From Paralvinella palmiformis (taxonomy: Eukaryota > Annelida > Polychaeta > Terebellida > Alvinellidae): a DNA stretch of 64,000 nt. The stretch lies in assembly GCA_025642065.1 (NCBI GenBank), contig JAODUP010000141.1, positions 70,001 to 134,000 of the forward strand, written 5' to 3'. Below are positions 12,609-23,440 of this stretch, in pieces (within the stretch, counting starts at the first letter, position 1; each line of letters starts with the position of its first letter). The notes below the pieces were generated by a model. The model searched no databases and was not told the DNA's origin. It saw only the letters and a list, made by a program, of their open reading frames with translations. A program made the translations under genes and the position numbers.

Positions 12609-15105
12609 AGGAGCTCCGGTGGCCTAGCGGTTAAACACCCGATACTTGGTGCCAAGGGTCACAGGTTCGATCCCAGTAAGAGGTCGAAATATTCCCAGAG
12701 ATTAATTTCTCGGCTCACATCGTGGGTGGCTGACCACGTTAAATGGCCCTGCCGTCTCCACTAAATTATTAAAATTAAATGGGGACGTTTAAAACCCCCT
12801 GGGGACGTAAAACACTCTGGCAATGACCACCCTTAGGGTATTTCGGCTCCATCTTTCCGTACTGCTCCCCTGTGAGAGGTGGGGGAGGATATTTCTCAAA
12901 CACTCCAACATAGAGACTGTGCTGAATAATCGACAGCCTGGGGATTCTCCCGGAACAACAAAGCAAGCAAAGCAAGCAAGCATATATATAAGGAACCAAG
13001 TATATTGGTAACATGTAAGTGTTAACGTGGTAAAAAATTGCGCTTTCAGCTAAAGAGATATTTTATTATATCAATTGGTGGATCATAGTCTTGGATGCGT
13101 CCCCATGTAATAGTATATTTTGTAATCATCAAAGATGTGTTCATATTCCACTGTCCGGTAAGAGCCTTAAAACGAATGTTTTTGATTAGTTCCGCCCAGC
13201 AGGGGTCAGATCCTGTATTTACTTTCACAACCCTGCTGGGTGCTAAACCACTGACATATGGTAAGTTTACAAAATCTCTCAAATGGTTACTAAAACAGTT
13301 AGGTCTGGGGACAGGCTACGGTAATCACAGTTTTAAGAGAGGAGGGGCAAGTATTAGCTCCAGATTGGCATTCCCGGTGAGATGATAAAATTAATTAATT
13401 AATTAATTAAGCAATATCTCTATATAGATTACAGGTGGTGTCACAGTGTTGGGGGCGGAGCCCACGGTATCCAGACTATTTTAATTGGTTAAATGCTCAC
13501 TTGGGGTGCCACGGTCGGTGTACATATCTGATATTATATATATATATAATGGGTCTAAACCAAATTGACTTTAATGTTTATATTAAGTTTATCACAGCTT
13601 GGCCATATCTCTGGTCGTAAAAGATCGATCAATATCAGTCTGATATGATTAATGTATTTCATGTTCTAATTCGATGAGACGCCACTACACACTACTACAC
13701 TACATACTACTACACTACAAACTACTACACTACAAATTACTACACTACATACTATTAAACTACAAACTACTACACTACCAATTACTAAACTACATTCTAT
13801 TACACTACAAACTTCTACACTACATACTACTACACTACAAACTAGTACACGACTAACTACTACAATACAAGGTACTACACTACATACTATTATACTACAA
13901 ACTACTACACTACATACTACTATCCTACTCACTACTATACTACAAACTCCTATACGCCACACTACTACACTACACGCTACTATATGACAAACTACTACAC
14001 TGAACCCTACTACACAACACACTAATACACAACAAACTATTACACTACTAATTGTTTCACTACACACTTGTATACTACAAACTACTACACTAAACACTAC
14101 TATACTACACACTACTATACTATAAAGTACTACACTACACACTTCTACACTATAAGCTACTACACTGACATTACTACATTACACATTTCTACACTACAGA
14201 CTACTTATACAATACACTACTACACTACCAACTACTACAATACACATTACTACACTACTACACTACAAGATACTACACTTCACACTACTACACAACACGC
14301 TATTGCACTACACACTACTACACTCCATACTACTACATAGTACATTACTACAATGCAGATTACTACACACTACTACATTACACACTACACACTATAACAC
14401 TACACACTACTACACTGCACATTACTACACTACACACAAAATTAACACTCCCGCTACACACTACTACACTTCATTCTACCACACTACATAATGCTACGCT
14501 TCAGACTATTATCCTATTCATTATTATACTACACACTACTACACTACTACACTACCATACAACCTAATGCAAAACTAGATGACTGTTACACTCCACATTG
14601 CTACACTACACACTACTAACACTACAGCAATGGTTAACTGCTATAAACTAGTCTGGCTGAAATTATTTAGTCGTTTCACACGATATTGACTGATATATTG
14701 ACTTCGTCTTATATACGGGATCGCCTTATGCACAGGTATATAAGGTATATACTTACATATATGTGTATCACAAACAAAAGTATAAATGTTTGGAATGTTA
14801 AAATAGGCCGATGAAGCTATCCAATATACAGAGAGTCTCTGACATTGGGCACATGTTGTCTAAGACTGCCATACGAGTTGTCTGGGATACGGGATATCTT
14901 GGGTACGAGTTATACTGGGTCGGATTTTACGAATACAATACCAACTAAAAAGTAAATGTAACTGTTTCTGTTTTACGGCCACCTTTGTGTACCAGGTAGG
15001 CTAATTGGATCGAGCGACCTCCAAAGTTTTTGACATAGCCCGACAGCGGTTTGAACCCAAGTGCTATAGATCTATGGCCAACTGCGCTACCAGTTAGACC
15101 ATTGA

Positions 15106-15196
<91 letters not shown>

Positions 15197-17437
15197 AAGT
15201 TATCTTTTAAAATGTATCCATTATTATACAAAAACTTTATATATTATAACCAGGTTCAAGATGCCCGTCTTCAGAGTGGCATAGTTTAGCTGACTCGTGC
15301 TATCTGGTTGTCAATAGGACAACAGAAGATAATTTTGATGACAGCCAATCTACATGTGAGACAGTATCAAGTCATCTGGCCGTCATTATATCACAAGCTG
15401 AAAATGATTTCGTCAAATCGCTTATGTAAGTAAATATGTCACCCATTTTACCGTTTTTGAAATAGTTCTTGATTATTGTTGTGGTGGGGGGGGGGGGGTG
15501 GACTGGTATGTTTATTGTTATTGTCTTGTATTAGTATTAATGTAGTATTCAAGATTTATTATGTGCATTTCATGTATTATCAAGCTCCTTTTTGCGGTAA
15601 ATCAGCGATGTGATTAGCATGATAAAGTCTTTTTTGATGGATGAAACATTCCACAGTAACAAGCAACAATGGATATTGGATTTCACTTGTTACAGCTACC
15701 CATGCCATCACGCAGGTATCTTCCTGCAATAATGGTGTATTAGTGTGTCATGATGTTATTTTTTCTATGCTATTAATATGTTGTTAATATGCTATTATAT
15801 TGTATCTATGTGTCATTCAACATTCTAACATTAGTCAGATGTTTATTCTCATCTATTTATTTGTTATTCTGTTTTTTCTTACGAGTATCAGGAACGTGTT
15901 ATTCATGTATTATTTTTCAGTCTGTTATTCGCGTGTTATTTTTGTGTTTTTCACTCGTTATTCTGTTCTGTTTTAGTCTGTTATTAGAGTACTATTTTTT
16001 TAATTATAAATTAAGTTCCTTTAAGTTGATGATGAACCTATATCCTGATGTTAATCTGGTGCTAATTTAATGTATTATTATGCATCATTAATTCACAGAT
16101 CCTCAGATATCTGGATCGGTCTCCGAAGGACGTCAGCAGACGATGATTTCTTCTGGATAACAGGAAGTAGACTGGCCGATGGATATGCTCCTTGGGCTAT
16201 TGAGGAGAATGAAGATAACGATGATGGAAGCGGAGAAGGTAGTGGTGATGATATCAACAGCGGTGATGATGAAAACAGTGGTGATGATGATAACAGTGGT
16301 GATGATGAAAACAGTAGTGATGATGAAAACAGTGGTGATGATGAGAACAGTGGAGATGATGAGAACAGCGGTGAAGATAAAAACAGCGTTGATGCTGATA
16401 ACAGTGGTGATGAGGAAAATAGCGGTGATAATGAAAACAGTGGTGTTGATACGAACAATGGAGATGCTGAAAACAGTGGTGATGATGAGAACAGTGGTGA
16501 TGATGAAAACAGTAGTTATGATGAAAACAGCGGTGATGATAAGAACAGTAGTGGTGATGAAAACAGCGGTGATGATGAAAACAGTGGTGATGCTGAAAAC
16601 AGTGGTGACGATGAAAACAGCGGTGATGCTGATAACAGTGGTGATGAGGAAACTAGCAGTGATAATGAAAACAGTGGTGATGATGAAAACAGTGGTGATG
16701 CTGAAAACAGTGGTGATGCTGAAAACAGTGGTGATGCTGAAAACAGTGGTGATGATGAAAATAGTGGTGATGATGAAAACAGTGGTGATGGTGAAAACAG
16801 TGATGATGATGAGAACAGTGGTGAAGATGAAAACAGCGGTGATGATGAGAACAGTGGTGATGATGAAAACAGTAGTTATGATGAAAACAGCGGTGATGAT
16901 AAGAACAGTAGTGGTGATGAAAACAGCGGTGATGATGACAACAGTGGTGATGCTGAAAACAGTGGTGATGCTGAAAACAGTGGTGATGATGAAAACAGCG
17001 GTGATAATGAAAACAGTGGTGTTGATGAAAACAGTGGTGATGCTGAAAACAGTGGTGATGCTGAAAACAGTGGTGATGATGAAAATAGTGGTGATGATGA
17101 AAACAGTGGTGATGGTGAAAACAGTGATGATGATGAGAACAGTGGTGAAGATGAAAACAGCGGTGATGATGATAACAGTGATGATACTGCTGTACATGAC
17201 AGAAGGAAGAAGCGCGCCATAAGAAGTGCACATCCACTACTTCATCTTCTCTTCACAAATATCCGTCACCAAACGCCTGAAATAAAACTTTTACACAGAA
17301 CAGCACGTGACGTCAGCTCGCAAGCTCCATCTGGTGTTGGCTGTGTGTACCTATTGTCTTCCGGAAGTTGGAATATTGGCAGTTGCAGCGATGTACGCGA
17401 CTTCCTGTGTCAACGCCCTCTGTCAGGTATTCCTTAA
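9811..17437 (+). CDS. Secreted C-type lectin-like protein with a giant SGDDEN-repeat insertion (three coding exons)
   Basis: Exons 9,811-9,871, 15,254-15,425 and 16,099-17,437 join through GT-AG introns in phases 1 and 2 to give a 523-residue protein. Residues 1-20 are a hydrophobic signal peptide. The mature part is a long-form C-type lectin domain: Cys24 and Cys35 (first pair), a third Cys in the STCE segment, the hallmark WIGL at 83-86, W97 and W110, then Cys493, Cys507 and Cys515, so all six framework cysteines are present. Between WAIEEN (110-115) and GVGC (490-493) sits an insertion of about 375 residues: roughly 52 hexapeptides of SGDDEN type (122-438), then a basic linker with RRKKR (446-450). 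The WND calcium motif is WNI and no EPN or QPD is seen, so canonical sugar binding is doubtful. NRT and several NSS sequons are present. Role is inferred: secreted calcium-rich-matrix or recognition protein. A donor-like CAG/GTATTC just before the stop could extend the transcript. Confidence 0.85.
10030..10113 (-). repeat. tRNA-derived SINE, family B (fragment)
   Basis: Reverse complement reads GAGTTCGAATCTTGGCGTGGGCATATC then GGGTGTGTCATCGCTTC, the head-body junction of family B. Orthologous to 48,478-48,550 across the palindrome. Confidence 0.6.
10393..10593 (-). CDS. Possible small exon, unknown (left-arm copy)
   Basis: A 66-codon frame whose predicted protein is identical to the right-arm frame at 47,920-48,120. 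It contains CHKC and KCC and is rich in Lys, Val and Asn. It lies in intron 1 of the lectin gene on the opposite strand and is preceded by an acceptor-like TGATTACAG, but no partner exon was found. Identity may simply reflect recent homogenisation of the arms. I do not recognise a family, and coding status is unproven. Confidence 0.2.
   Translation of the reverse strand: MITGTRVIIAVDKFCKKNIAHYFDQLVVDYICHKCQNVTPFRKRVSVQLNLSAKVSHVKCCMSKRN
10860..11345 (+). repeat. Degenerate AACCAAAGATTTATATA minisatellite, left arm
   Basis: Irregular tandem units of about 16-18 bases of the type AACCAAAGATTTATATA over nearly 500 bases. Mirrored at 47,195-47,665. Confidence 0.85.
12105..12360 (+). repeat. AATTCCAATTCC-rich dispersed repeat with a GTAGGTACTCCGAG hairpin
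   Basis: Runs of AATTCCA units lead into a perfect inverted repeat (AGTAGGTACTC/GAGTACCTACT) near 12,273-12,293 and then AAGTAGGAATGTCATGGAAGAA. The same order occurs on the minus strand at 56,950-56,735 and 54,115-53,965, split there by a LINE. The two sites are not orthologous in the palindrome, so this is a mobile or dispersed repeat. Confidence 0.75.
12611..12981 (+). repeat. tRNA-derived SINE, family A
   Basis: Head GAGCTCCGGTGGCCTAGCGG (A box) and CAGGTTCGATCCC (B box), body TTAATTTCTCGGCTCAC...CACGTTAAATGG..CTGCCGTCTCCACT, 3' part TCCGTACTGCTCCCCTGTGA and an (AAGC)n tail. Copies at 27,006-27,310 and 57,283-57,654 share the full order. Confidence 0.88.
13095..13385 (+). pseudogene. Tyrosine recombinase C-terminal fragment (DIRS/Ngaro/Crypton type)
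   Basis: The frame contains HCPVRALKRM, then PLTYGKFTKSLKWLLKQLGL and NHSFKRGGAS, the layout of the catalytic C-terminus of invertebrate tyrosine recombinases, normally HSFRRGGAT. The catalytic HxxR arginine is Lys here, and the frame stops before the region of the tyrosine nucleophile, after which (TTAA)n begins. The N-terminal half is also missing. It is a dead remnant of an insertion. Confidence 0.75.
13675..14630 (+). repeat. 15-bp ACTACTACACTACAA minisatellite, expanded in the left arm
   Basis: About 950 bases of degenerate ACTACTACACTACAN units. The right-arm partner (45,420-45,560) is only about 140 bases of the complementary motif. It sits in intron 1 of the lectin gene. Long Tyr/Thr or Val/Cys/Ser frames across it are repeat artefacts. 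Confidence 0.92.
14962..15110 (-). repeat. tRNA-derived SINE, family B
   Basis: On the minus strand: GCCTCAATGGTCTAACTGGTAGC (A box), GGTTCAAACC (B box), GGGCTATGTCAAAA, and the TAGCCTACCTGGTACAC...GGCCGTAAAAC end. Orthologous to 44,869-45,058. It lies in intron 1 of the lectin gene next to an (AT)n(GA)n tract (15,111-15,192). Confidence 0.75.
15254..15425 (+). CDS. Lectin gene coding exon 2 (N-terminal half of the CTLD)
   Basis: Follows acceptor ATAACCAG and ends at donor GTAAGT. It encodes CPSSEWHSLADSCY, then the alpha-1 region with the third Cys, LAVIIS and a following E..FV helix, as expected for the first half of a CTLD. Phase 2 exit completes an Ile codon with exon 3. Confidence 0.88.
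16099..17437 (+). CDS. Lectin gene coding exon 3 (WIGL core, acidic repeat, C-terminal CTLD)
   Basis: Acceptor TTCACAG, then SSDIWIGLRR, the acidic repeat, the RRKKR linker, and GCVYLLSSGSWNIGSC...FLCQRP before TAA. A single uninterrupted 1,339-base exon holds both the CTLD half and the whole repeat, so the insertion is exonic expansion and not exon shuffling. Confidence 0.9.
16240..17190 (+). repeat. 18-bp coding minisatellite (SGDDEN)
   Basis: About 52 units of an 18-base sequence like AGTGGTGATGATGAAAAC, in frame throughout. Variants (SGDAEN, SSYDEN, SGDGEN, SDDDEN, SGEDEN) recur in the same order about 324-360 bases apart, for example the SSYDEN unit at about 16,513 and 16,873, which indicates duplication of multi-unit blocks. 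The purity makes several other frames stop-free. Confidence 0.95.
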
Positions 17438-18455
17438 GTATTAGTGTTATTTCTGAGTGAGTTATTCCCAAAACAATAGTTTGTTAATTAGTAATTAATT
17501 ATGAATAGGTGATATATTTCTATTATATTATATGATTATGAAAGATATGATGATGCTGATTATGATTGTGATGTCGTCTTAATATTATTGTTTTAATATG
17601 TACCCAGGTAGCCCTAATAATGAATATATACTGATTAATATTCTAATCATATTACCTACGAGCTAACGTTTTCTGTTAGATAATGTAATTTATCAACATA
17701 ATAATAATACCCAATAACATCAAAGAAGAAAAGAAAAAACACTCCAAAAACATCCAGCCCACTCCTCGAGTCCACACACCCTAAATAATGACTGCTGCCA
17801 TAATGGTCTGTCAGTGTTTTAAGTGTATAAGGATGTGTGCTATGGTTGAAATACAAAGGTTGAAATACATATGTGACCAGGACATATTAATGATTGATAA
17901 TATTCGTGTTAAGATCGTTTGCGGTTTTTGAGTATTCGTCTGTCTGTCTGTCTATCTGTCTGTAAACAACGCTTCACTTCGGTATGACTCTAAATCAGCA
18001 GTGTGACGCTTAAAAATAACCAGATTACATTATTATAATTTGTTCTGCAAAGTGTCGACAAATTTTATATCCGCGAGGCAGACAACAGGTGAGATATTTG
18101 TATTGCACATCTCTTATTTTTTAATAACTAATATGTATACAGTGTGTTATATAAGTGTACACGCTAGAGCATTTGTTATTTGATATACAATAAAATATCT
18201 TGGTACTAATAGAAGCCGTTTGGATGGTTTTTTTCCGTTCATAATATTATCACGACAACAAAAGTTCACTTGATAAGATAAGATGTTAATTGTCAGTGTC
18301 GTCATATCTGCACCATATTATGGCTGATATGAGGCTTGGCATTCATCAAACACAGTACAGTTAATATGACGTGATTAGTATATTGAAATATGTCATATTT
18401 AATTTTCCGCTGCCTTTGATGACAGGTAAGCTATTTGTCAGATGGGCTGACATAG

Positions 18456-18526
<71 letters not shown>

Positions 18527-19480
18527 CCCATAAATTGTGTATATCTTATTCCTAGTCAATATATTAGAGCAGTTTTTATGTACAATTGTGACCAATATTA
18601 AGACCGTTTAAATTCTTCTAAGTTGAGCGATAACAGAATATTTAGTTTGTTATTTTCGTCTTTAAATAGCACCATAGTTGTGTTTAATTGTTTCTAATGT
18701 ATTAATGTTAATCTATATTTAATATATCATCTTAATCTTCGTAGCATAACATTTTTATTTTCTATTATAATCACTTTGTTTAGCAGTTTGATGTCTTTTC
18801 AGATAATTTTGACACGAATTAACAGAAGACGATAAGATGAAAGAAGCTGTTTACTAGAAAAGGGATGACAATATTGAAACGATCATTATTTGTCTATTAA
18901 GATTATCCTTTGTCATAATACGCAGATAGCTTTCAATTTTAAGGGCAACTTTTTTAAATTTACTAGCTTGCTTCGTGCACATAAAACTAAAGCTTAAGCT
19001 ACAACCAATTTTTTGTTTGTTTTAAATGTTGCCCTTAAATGTATATTATTTTTAATATTTCCTGCTAATTCTTTGGATTTGGCGAATGTGAAATAGTTCC
19101 TCATTTATTCGGTAGGGGAGTTTGTTTTCTGTGGTGAGATTGAGAATAAGAAATCCGATATTTTACTAATACTTTTCGCCAGCCTCCTAAAGGGGAATCC
19201 TAATGACGTCACTGGGAAGTCTTCAAAGCTAGCCAGATTCTGAGTGGTCGCCTATTACGCAGTTAATTGAAGATCCACGAAGACTTTGAGTTTATAATTC
19301 AGTTAGTTATAATTCATACTTGTGTATAATATTTCTGATGTATTAATGTTAATCGATATTTACTAGATCACCTTCATCTTCATAGCATAACATTTTTATT
19401 TATATGTTAGTTATAATTCAGTTAGAGGGCTGGATTGTCAGGTTAAATCAGCTGTATTTTATTTAATAACATATTTTTGA
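17438..19480. other. No gene recognised; inter-arm homologous DNA
   Basis: Aligns with 37,905-40,027 and 43,204-43,368 of the right arm. It holds the two empty sites that define right-arm transposons: 17,626-17,632 (ATATACT, empty site of 40,028-43,196) and about 19,248-19,258 (empty site of 33,557-37,903). A 65-base (CA)n run lies at 18,460-18,524. No exon is evident. Confidence 0.7.
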
Positions 19481-19639
19481 TTGACATATATAATTATAAT
19501 ATTTTCATATACGCTTCCAGAAAGCTGGCTTGGTGCAATTTGTACTGTACTAAACCGAGAACTCCATATTCTAGGAGACTTCCACTTCCGTTCCTACTGG
19601 ATTTGTATTAATAGAAAGCGTCGATCCATTGAAATCAGT

Positions 19640-19646
19640 TTCCCGG

Positions 19647-19691
<45 letters not shown>

Positions 19692-19705
19692 TTGTATATA
19701 CATTT

Positions 19706-19756
<51 letters not shown>

Positions 19757-20315
19757 TAACAATTTAATGCTAAAGATAGCACTCACTCGCTCACTCACTC
19801 ATCCACTGATTTTACTTTAGTACTTAAAACTAATATAAATGCTTTTAGCTGGAAATTTAGCAGCATTTTCCTTGTTTCAGTTTCGGCAGATATTATTTAT
19901 GACTCCAACGATAATTATTAAATAGCGATGTTGCTTCTACCGTTAAATCGTCTTTTAAGGATGACGGTCACATCTGGTCTTCATCGACATGCTGCTTCCT
20001 GAGTGTAAATAAAAGCTTCATGTGGAGAATAGTATAACGTATTTGCTGTACGTAAGCCTAATCTCCACTAGTTCAGCTTATACCGGTAGTGCTTGTTAAG
20101 GAAGAGGCAAAACAGGTTCAATATATTGACGCGAAGAAAAGAGCGTCTTTGATCTTCTGTCAAATGTAGACAATACTCAAGTGTTTGGTGTCCCGAAATG
20201 GAGACACTCGTCGTCAACTTTGAAGGAATTATTTAAGCCGTGTTTATTATGTGGTCATCTACCTATTAAGAGACAATTGTTTGATTGGTATGACATTTGA
20301 ATAAGTACAACTGTG

Positions 20316-20378
<63 letters not shown>

Positions 20379-20562
20379 AGGGTACATAGTAAGAGGCAAC
20401 AGGCACAGAGCAATCATGCAGAGAGATAAAAATGTTATATTCATTCTTGTGTTATGTATGTACGGTGTAGTTTCCCGTTATATTAGCTTACAACGTCACA
20501 CACCGTGTATGAAATTCAACATTCATTATAAAACCCTTAATTAAATATTGTACGATTTGTAC

Positions 20563-20604
<42 letters not shown>

Positions 20605-20944
20605 AATTATATATTGTACGATTTGATTTGTTATGTTCGTCAGACAATTCTATTATTTCGGCTCTACATTTTCCTCTATTATCGTTGTGTGAGGACATAT
20701 TTCCATCGATAAACTTGTATTAAGGACATGTGTTGGTATCGTAATAACAAAAGGCGTCTCAGTATGTCACATTTGTGAAAGGAAAATAACAATCAGTTAT
20801 GACGTTGTGGATATGAACATGGTTCGATCTTTGACGAAACAAAGACAACATAACAATGATGTTGCTGGCTGTAGAGAGAGGACTGTAACACTGTCGAGTT
20901 TGTCTATATACCTTTGTATTGATTATTAGTCATTGTATACATGC

Positions 20945-20983
<39 letters not shown>

Positions 20984-21115
20984 GAGAATTAACCAAGTTT
21001 TGTGTTAGAGCTCGCCTAAGAACCCAATATGTGATTGGTGGAAGCTTAAAAATTACTAGAATAACGTTGTTAAATAATGATGTTGACAACGACGACGACG
21101 ATGATGATGATGATC

Positions 21116-21166
<51 letters not shown>

Positions 21167-21722
21167 TAAATATTTACGAAGTCCGTGATCCAAGAACCAT
21201 TTTTGAAGGCTTCATATGAAACGAATTAAACGTGATATAACAACGAATTGAGCACAAATGGAAAAAAAGTTAAATCAAAACAGAATAATTATATTCGTGA
21301 AAATATAAACTGCTAAAGAATCTGGGGAAAACATGTAAAATGTGTTTTAAAAAACCACCAAATTTCCATATCTCTTCATCCTATTTTAGACGGTATATTT
21401 AACTGATAAGAGACTAATACGCAGTAAGTTCGAATATTAGATACTATGGAATCAATGTTATATTTAGATGCATTTCGGAATAGGAATGATATTTTGAAAC
21501 ATCCTTTTGCCAGTAAACAACCCGATTAAGAAGATACCAATGTCAGAATATCAACGAACCGTTTTCGTTATTATCAAATTTATTGAGCCAATTATTCACT
21601 AATTGTTGAGTGTATTCATCAAACATAATCGCTGTAATGTACTTTCCATTAAGGTAATTTTATTGGCATTTGATCAATGGTTTCGTGGGAGAGTAATATT
21701 TAAATATATTGGTATTGATACG

Positions 21723-21766
<44 letters not shown>

Positions 21767-21770
21767 TAAA
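19640..21770. repeat. Cluster of (AT)n, (TG)n and (AAT)n arrays
   Basis: (AT)n at 19,649-19,688, 19,709-19,754, 20,318-20,346, 20,567-20,599, 20,948-20,979 and 21,726-21,764; (TG)n at 20,347-20,374; (AAT)n at 21,117-21,166. Sequence between them aligns patchily with 32.0-32.9 kb of the right arm. I see no supportable gene. Confidence 0.85.
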
Positions 21771-21999
21771 TAAAATAAATATATAAACAAAATTTGTGTT
21801 CTTTTTAGTAATTAGTATTTTTAACATTTTCAAATGTTTATTACAGGATGTTTTTTCGAAGTTTCAATCAAACCAACTATTCACTGAATCACTCGCTCAC
21901 TGACTCATCAATCCCTCAAACTAACCAATACATCTTAGCGTATGGCATTATGTAGCATCGTCTTTCTAATTATTGTATGTTTTCCATGGAATTAACAAG

Positions 22000-22500
22000 A
22001 ATTTGAATTGATTAAAAACAATTGATTTAATTTGTTGTTATTATATTATATATCACTGTGTTTTCTCTTATACAAAGACATTATTAGGTTTTTTTATATG
22101 GCCTCAAATAAACAAGCAACAAACTTGCAATTTCTGAAATTTGATTGGCTCCTCAATCTGTTGATAGTACTTTTTATTGATTTGACTTGAAAACATTTTA
22201 TACTATAGATCATTCTATTTTGATTAAGAAACTATGCCATTATGGTGTTCCATGTATTTCTTAAAAATTATTTAACTAATATAAACCAATTTGTTGTTTA
22301 TGATGGTATTATGTCTATTGACTATTCCACATATTTTTATTTTTAAATTTGTCATGAATGTTTTAATATTATGTTAAGGGGGTACATTATATAAGCACTG
22401 CTTTAAGCATCCTCCTTTTCAACATTCTATTTGTGTTTGCTTTCATTAAAATGAAGTATTATGGATATTGAAATAAACGAATTGAATTGAAAAAGATGAG
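22000..22500 (+). pseudogene. Non-LTR retrotransposon fragment with reverse-transcriptase motif
   Basis: At about 22,170-22,260 the frames read FIDLT, then after a shift TIDHSILIKKLCHYGVP, which matches the reverse-transcriptase stretch FIDLSKAFDTIDH...L..YGV of CR1/Jockey-group LINEs. The rest is 3' untranslated-like sequence ending near GAATTGAATTGAA at about 22,490. Flanking DNA is continuous in the right arm near 30,985, so this inserted into the left arm after duplication. It is 5' truncated, internally deleted and inactive. Confidence 0.75.
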
Positions 22501-22899
22501 TCAACCAATAGACTAGTATTTATTCTACAGACACCATATCTTGATGCCATTACCTGTGTTAGCTACCTTATTTTGTCTTCTCAAAGCAAATCTAGTTAAA
22601 ATGTCTACTAACAACATATACCGATTGACCGGCTTGTTTTAGAGGTGTCATTGAAATATTACATGACAGACTTAAAGAAGTCAACCAGTTTGATTCGGGC
22701 CACGTATGGGGATTTACCGAAGTAGCCTTTACAAAGGAATATCACTTAAATCATACCATATACATTTTCTGAATATATTATTATTAATATTTAATATGAG
22801 ATTGACAAACTATTAATATGTTAATTATTCATATTATAAATTCGCCTGTGTTTCCTTAACAAAGTTTGTCTACACAACCCAATATTTGTACTTTATTTA

Positions 22900-23330
22900 T
22901 GGTCTCAGGTGTACAAATAATAAACAATGATTTTTTTTGTCAATTAACATAACAGTTCTGAAGTGTTTATCCTTTCATCAGCGGCCCGATGTCGGATCGA
23001 TGTTTGTTGGTAGATATAAGAACAATTTACTTTGTTTACATCGTTATCGGTCGTCGTGAGAGGTAAACAGATAGAAGACGCAGTATCTGTTCCAGAAATA
23101 CGTTAACTTTAATATAAATATCGATATAGTTGAGAGCAATAAATCTGACAATATCGAATCAGGTTATTACGTACGATGGAAAGATCGCCCCATGAGGTAA
23201 TTGTATACACGTCCACTGTGTGTAATAAAGGATAATCCATCTCACAGATCAAGAGTTCGATGAAGTTTGTCAAATGTGTTTCAATGAGTGAGTATTACGC
23301 TTAATGTCGGAGATAGTAAAGAATTGAGAT
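22900..23330 (+). other. Conserved inter-arm block, left copy; possible exon
   Basis: Very similar to 30,110-30,590 (minus strand). An acceptor-like TTTCATCAG is followed by RPDVGSMFVGRYK in both arms. The right copy stays open for over 40 codons (to VSVPESR and a stop), but the left copy lacks one base after RYK and shifts frame. The family is not recognised; it may be non-coding. Confidence 0.35.
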
Positions 23331-23359
23331 ATATGACTCAGATACGCCTTCTTAGGGAA

Positions 23360-23440
23360 AGATTCCATGAACCTTCTAGCGATCCGAACTCCAATAGGGG
23401 TATTTAAACCAGAACGCTCTAACAATTGCGCTCTGGGAGT
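23360..23440 (-). repeat. Decayed tRNA-like SINE head (family D)
   Basis: Reverse complement AGAGCGCAATTGTTAGAGCG...GGAGTTCGGATCG resembles the head at 183-340. Absent from the aligned right-arm region. Confidence 0.4.

Larger units (their letters stand above)
12411..13530 (+). mobile_element. Region bounded by about 110-bp direct repeats, containing a SINE and a tyrosine-recombinase remnant
   Basis: CTCTATATAGATTACAGG followed by GTGGTGTCACAGTGTTG and GGCGGAGCCCACGGTATCC occurs at 12,417-12,530 and again at 13,412-13,525, in the same orientation. Between them lie an (AT)n run, a family A SINE and a DIRS/Ngaro-type recombinase fragment. Repeats of this kind next to such a recombinase could be remnants of the split direct repeats of Ngaro/PAT elements. 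The right arm lacks the whole segment. Confidence 0.4.

Noticed and set aside
13666..14142. 158-codon Val/Cys/Ser-rich minus-strand frame
   Set aside because: Lies wholly in the 15-bp minisatellite and is absent from the short right-arm counterpart.
16133..17237. Alternative frames over the SGDDEN array on both strands (poly-Met/Val, poly-His/Cys, poly-Ile/Thr, poly-Ser/Leu)
   Set aside because: The pure 18-bp repeat keeps several frames open; only the + frame continues into CTLD sequence and cysteines on both sides.
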